This document shows, piece after piece, positions 39,326 to 39,543 of a DNA stretch of 39,543 nucleotides (positions are counted from its first letter, which is position 1; every line of letters begins with the position of its first letter). The notes under the pieces were generated by a model that searched no databases, had not been told where the DNA came from, and was given only the letters and a program-made list of their open reading frames with translations. The DNA lies in NCBI GenBank assembly GCA_049513975.1, contig JBEKVM010000048.1, positions 1 through 39,543 of the forward strand, given 5' to 3'. The translations under genes and the position numbers were made by a program. Origin of the DNA: JBEKOF01 sp049513975 (GTDB lineage Bacteria; Verrucomicrobiota; Verrucomicrobiia; Limisphaerales; Palsa-1400).

Positions 39326-39543
39326 CTGAAAACTCTAAAAGCTGCATTCGGTGTTGGCCTTCTCATTCTGGCCGGAGTCTTGTCCGGCCCGATCCATGTC
39401 TCTCGCGCCCAAATCCTGGTGGGGGGATTCACCAACCAATCGGACACGCTGGCGCCACTTTCCTCCGTGCCCGCCAGCGGCACCTTTTGGAGCGCTCAAC
39501 TGTCCATGCCGCCGTGGCCGTTTGACTGGCTGCCGCAATTGCC
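39326..39543 (+). CDS. Exported protein, N-terminal part only (3' end beyond window)
   Basis: The frame is open from 39238 to the window edge and holds a strong signal peptide (KTLKAAFGVGLLILAGVLSG, about residues 2-21, then PIHVSRAQ with a likely cut). The only placement that fits a signal peptide and ribosome site is a CTG at 39326, which follows AAGGAAGG (39313-39320) by 5 bases; no ATG or GTG is available nearby. A TTG further upstream (about 39259) has no ribosome site. The mature start ILVGGFTNQSDTLAPL and FWSAQLSMPPWPFDWLPQ resemble exported proteins of this phylum, but no family is recognisable. Confidence 0.6.
   Translation, partial: MKTLKAAFGVGLLILAGVLSGPIHVSRAQILVGGFTNQSDTLAPLSSVPASGTFWSAQLSMPPWPFDWLPQL

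Overview
The window is GC-rich (except two short AT-rich gaps), gene-dense bacterial chromosome. It most resembles Verrucomicrobiota of the Pedosphaera/Limisphaera type. That is an inference from gene style: an ECF sigma factor with a membrane and export-domain tail, a sigma/anti-sigma/DUF3106-like operon, exported proteins with a characteristic C-terminal beta domain, and dense families of short dispersed repeats. There is no rRNA or other direct phylogenetic marker. One tRNA gene (Arg, CCG) is present. No phage, plasmid, CRISPR or transposase genes were seen; the only recognisable mobile element is an ORF-less group II intron.

Layout. 1-4452 (minus): a signalling operon FIST sensor > PAS histidine kinase > hybrid kinase, joined by two 4-base stop/start overlaps; the last gene runs off the left edge. 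4820-5494 (minus): O-methyltransferase. 5495-7162: no protein genes, an AT-rich patch and the group II intron. 7163-12383 (plus): GlcG-like exported protein, alpha-oxoamine synthase, tRNA-Arg, a lone receiver protein, transketolase and YqgE/AlgH. 12392-14678 (minus): RNase PH and a 14-TM MFS exporter. 14808-15965 (plus): HemW-like radical SAM protein. 15984-18149 (minus): a GspC-like Gly/Pro-rich exported protein and a beta-helix protein. 18471-24551 (plus): exported metalloprotease, ECF sigma/anti-sigma/DUF3106-like operon and a prolyl oligopeptidase. 24699-31338 (minus): a MacA-MacB-TolC-type efflux operon followed by an ECF sigma factor fused to secretin-like segments. 31700-34034 (plus): a lone nuoA, a phosphohexomutase-like pseudoenzyme and a Bcp peroxiredoxin. 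34209-37045 (minus): FecR-domain lipoprotein, Gfo/Idh/MocA oxidoreductase and a haem-binding protein. 37435-37914 (plus): receiver protein. 38008-38304 (minus): HU/IHF. 38305-39325: repeat-rich DNA. 39326 to the right edge: start of an exported protein.

The most unusual layer is the repeats. A hexanucleotide array (CTTAAT/CCTAAT) occurs between genes and also inside three coding genes, always in the frame giving Asn-Leu/Asn-Pro. Arrays with 7-base periods (AATCCGC, CATTCTG) occur only between genes. Twin-hairpin palindromes, a 94-bp inverted repeat and a 134-bp tandem array complete the set. Other points of interest are the ORF-less intron, the sigma/secretin-like fusion with apparently permuted segments, and the phosphohexomutase homologue that has lost its catalytic serine, one metal-binding aspartate and its last domain.
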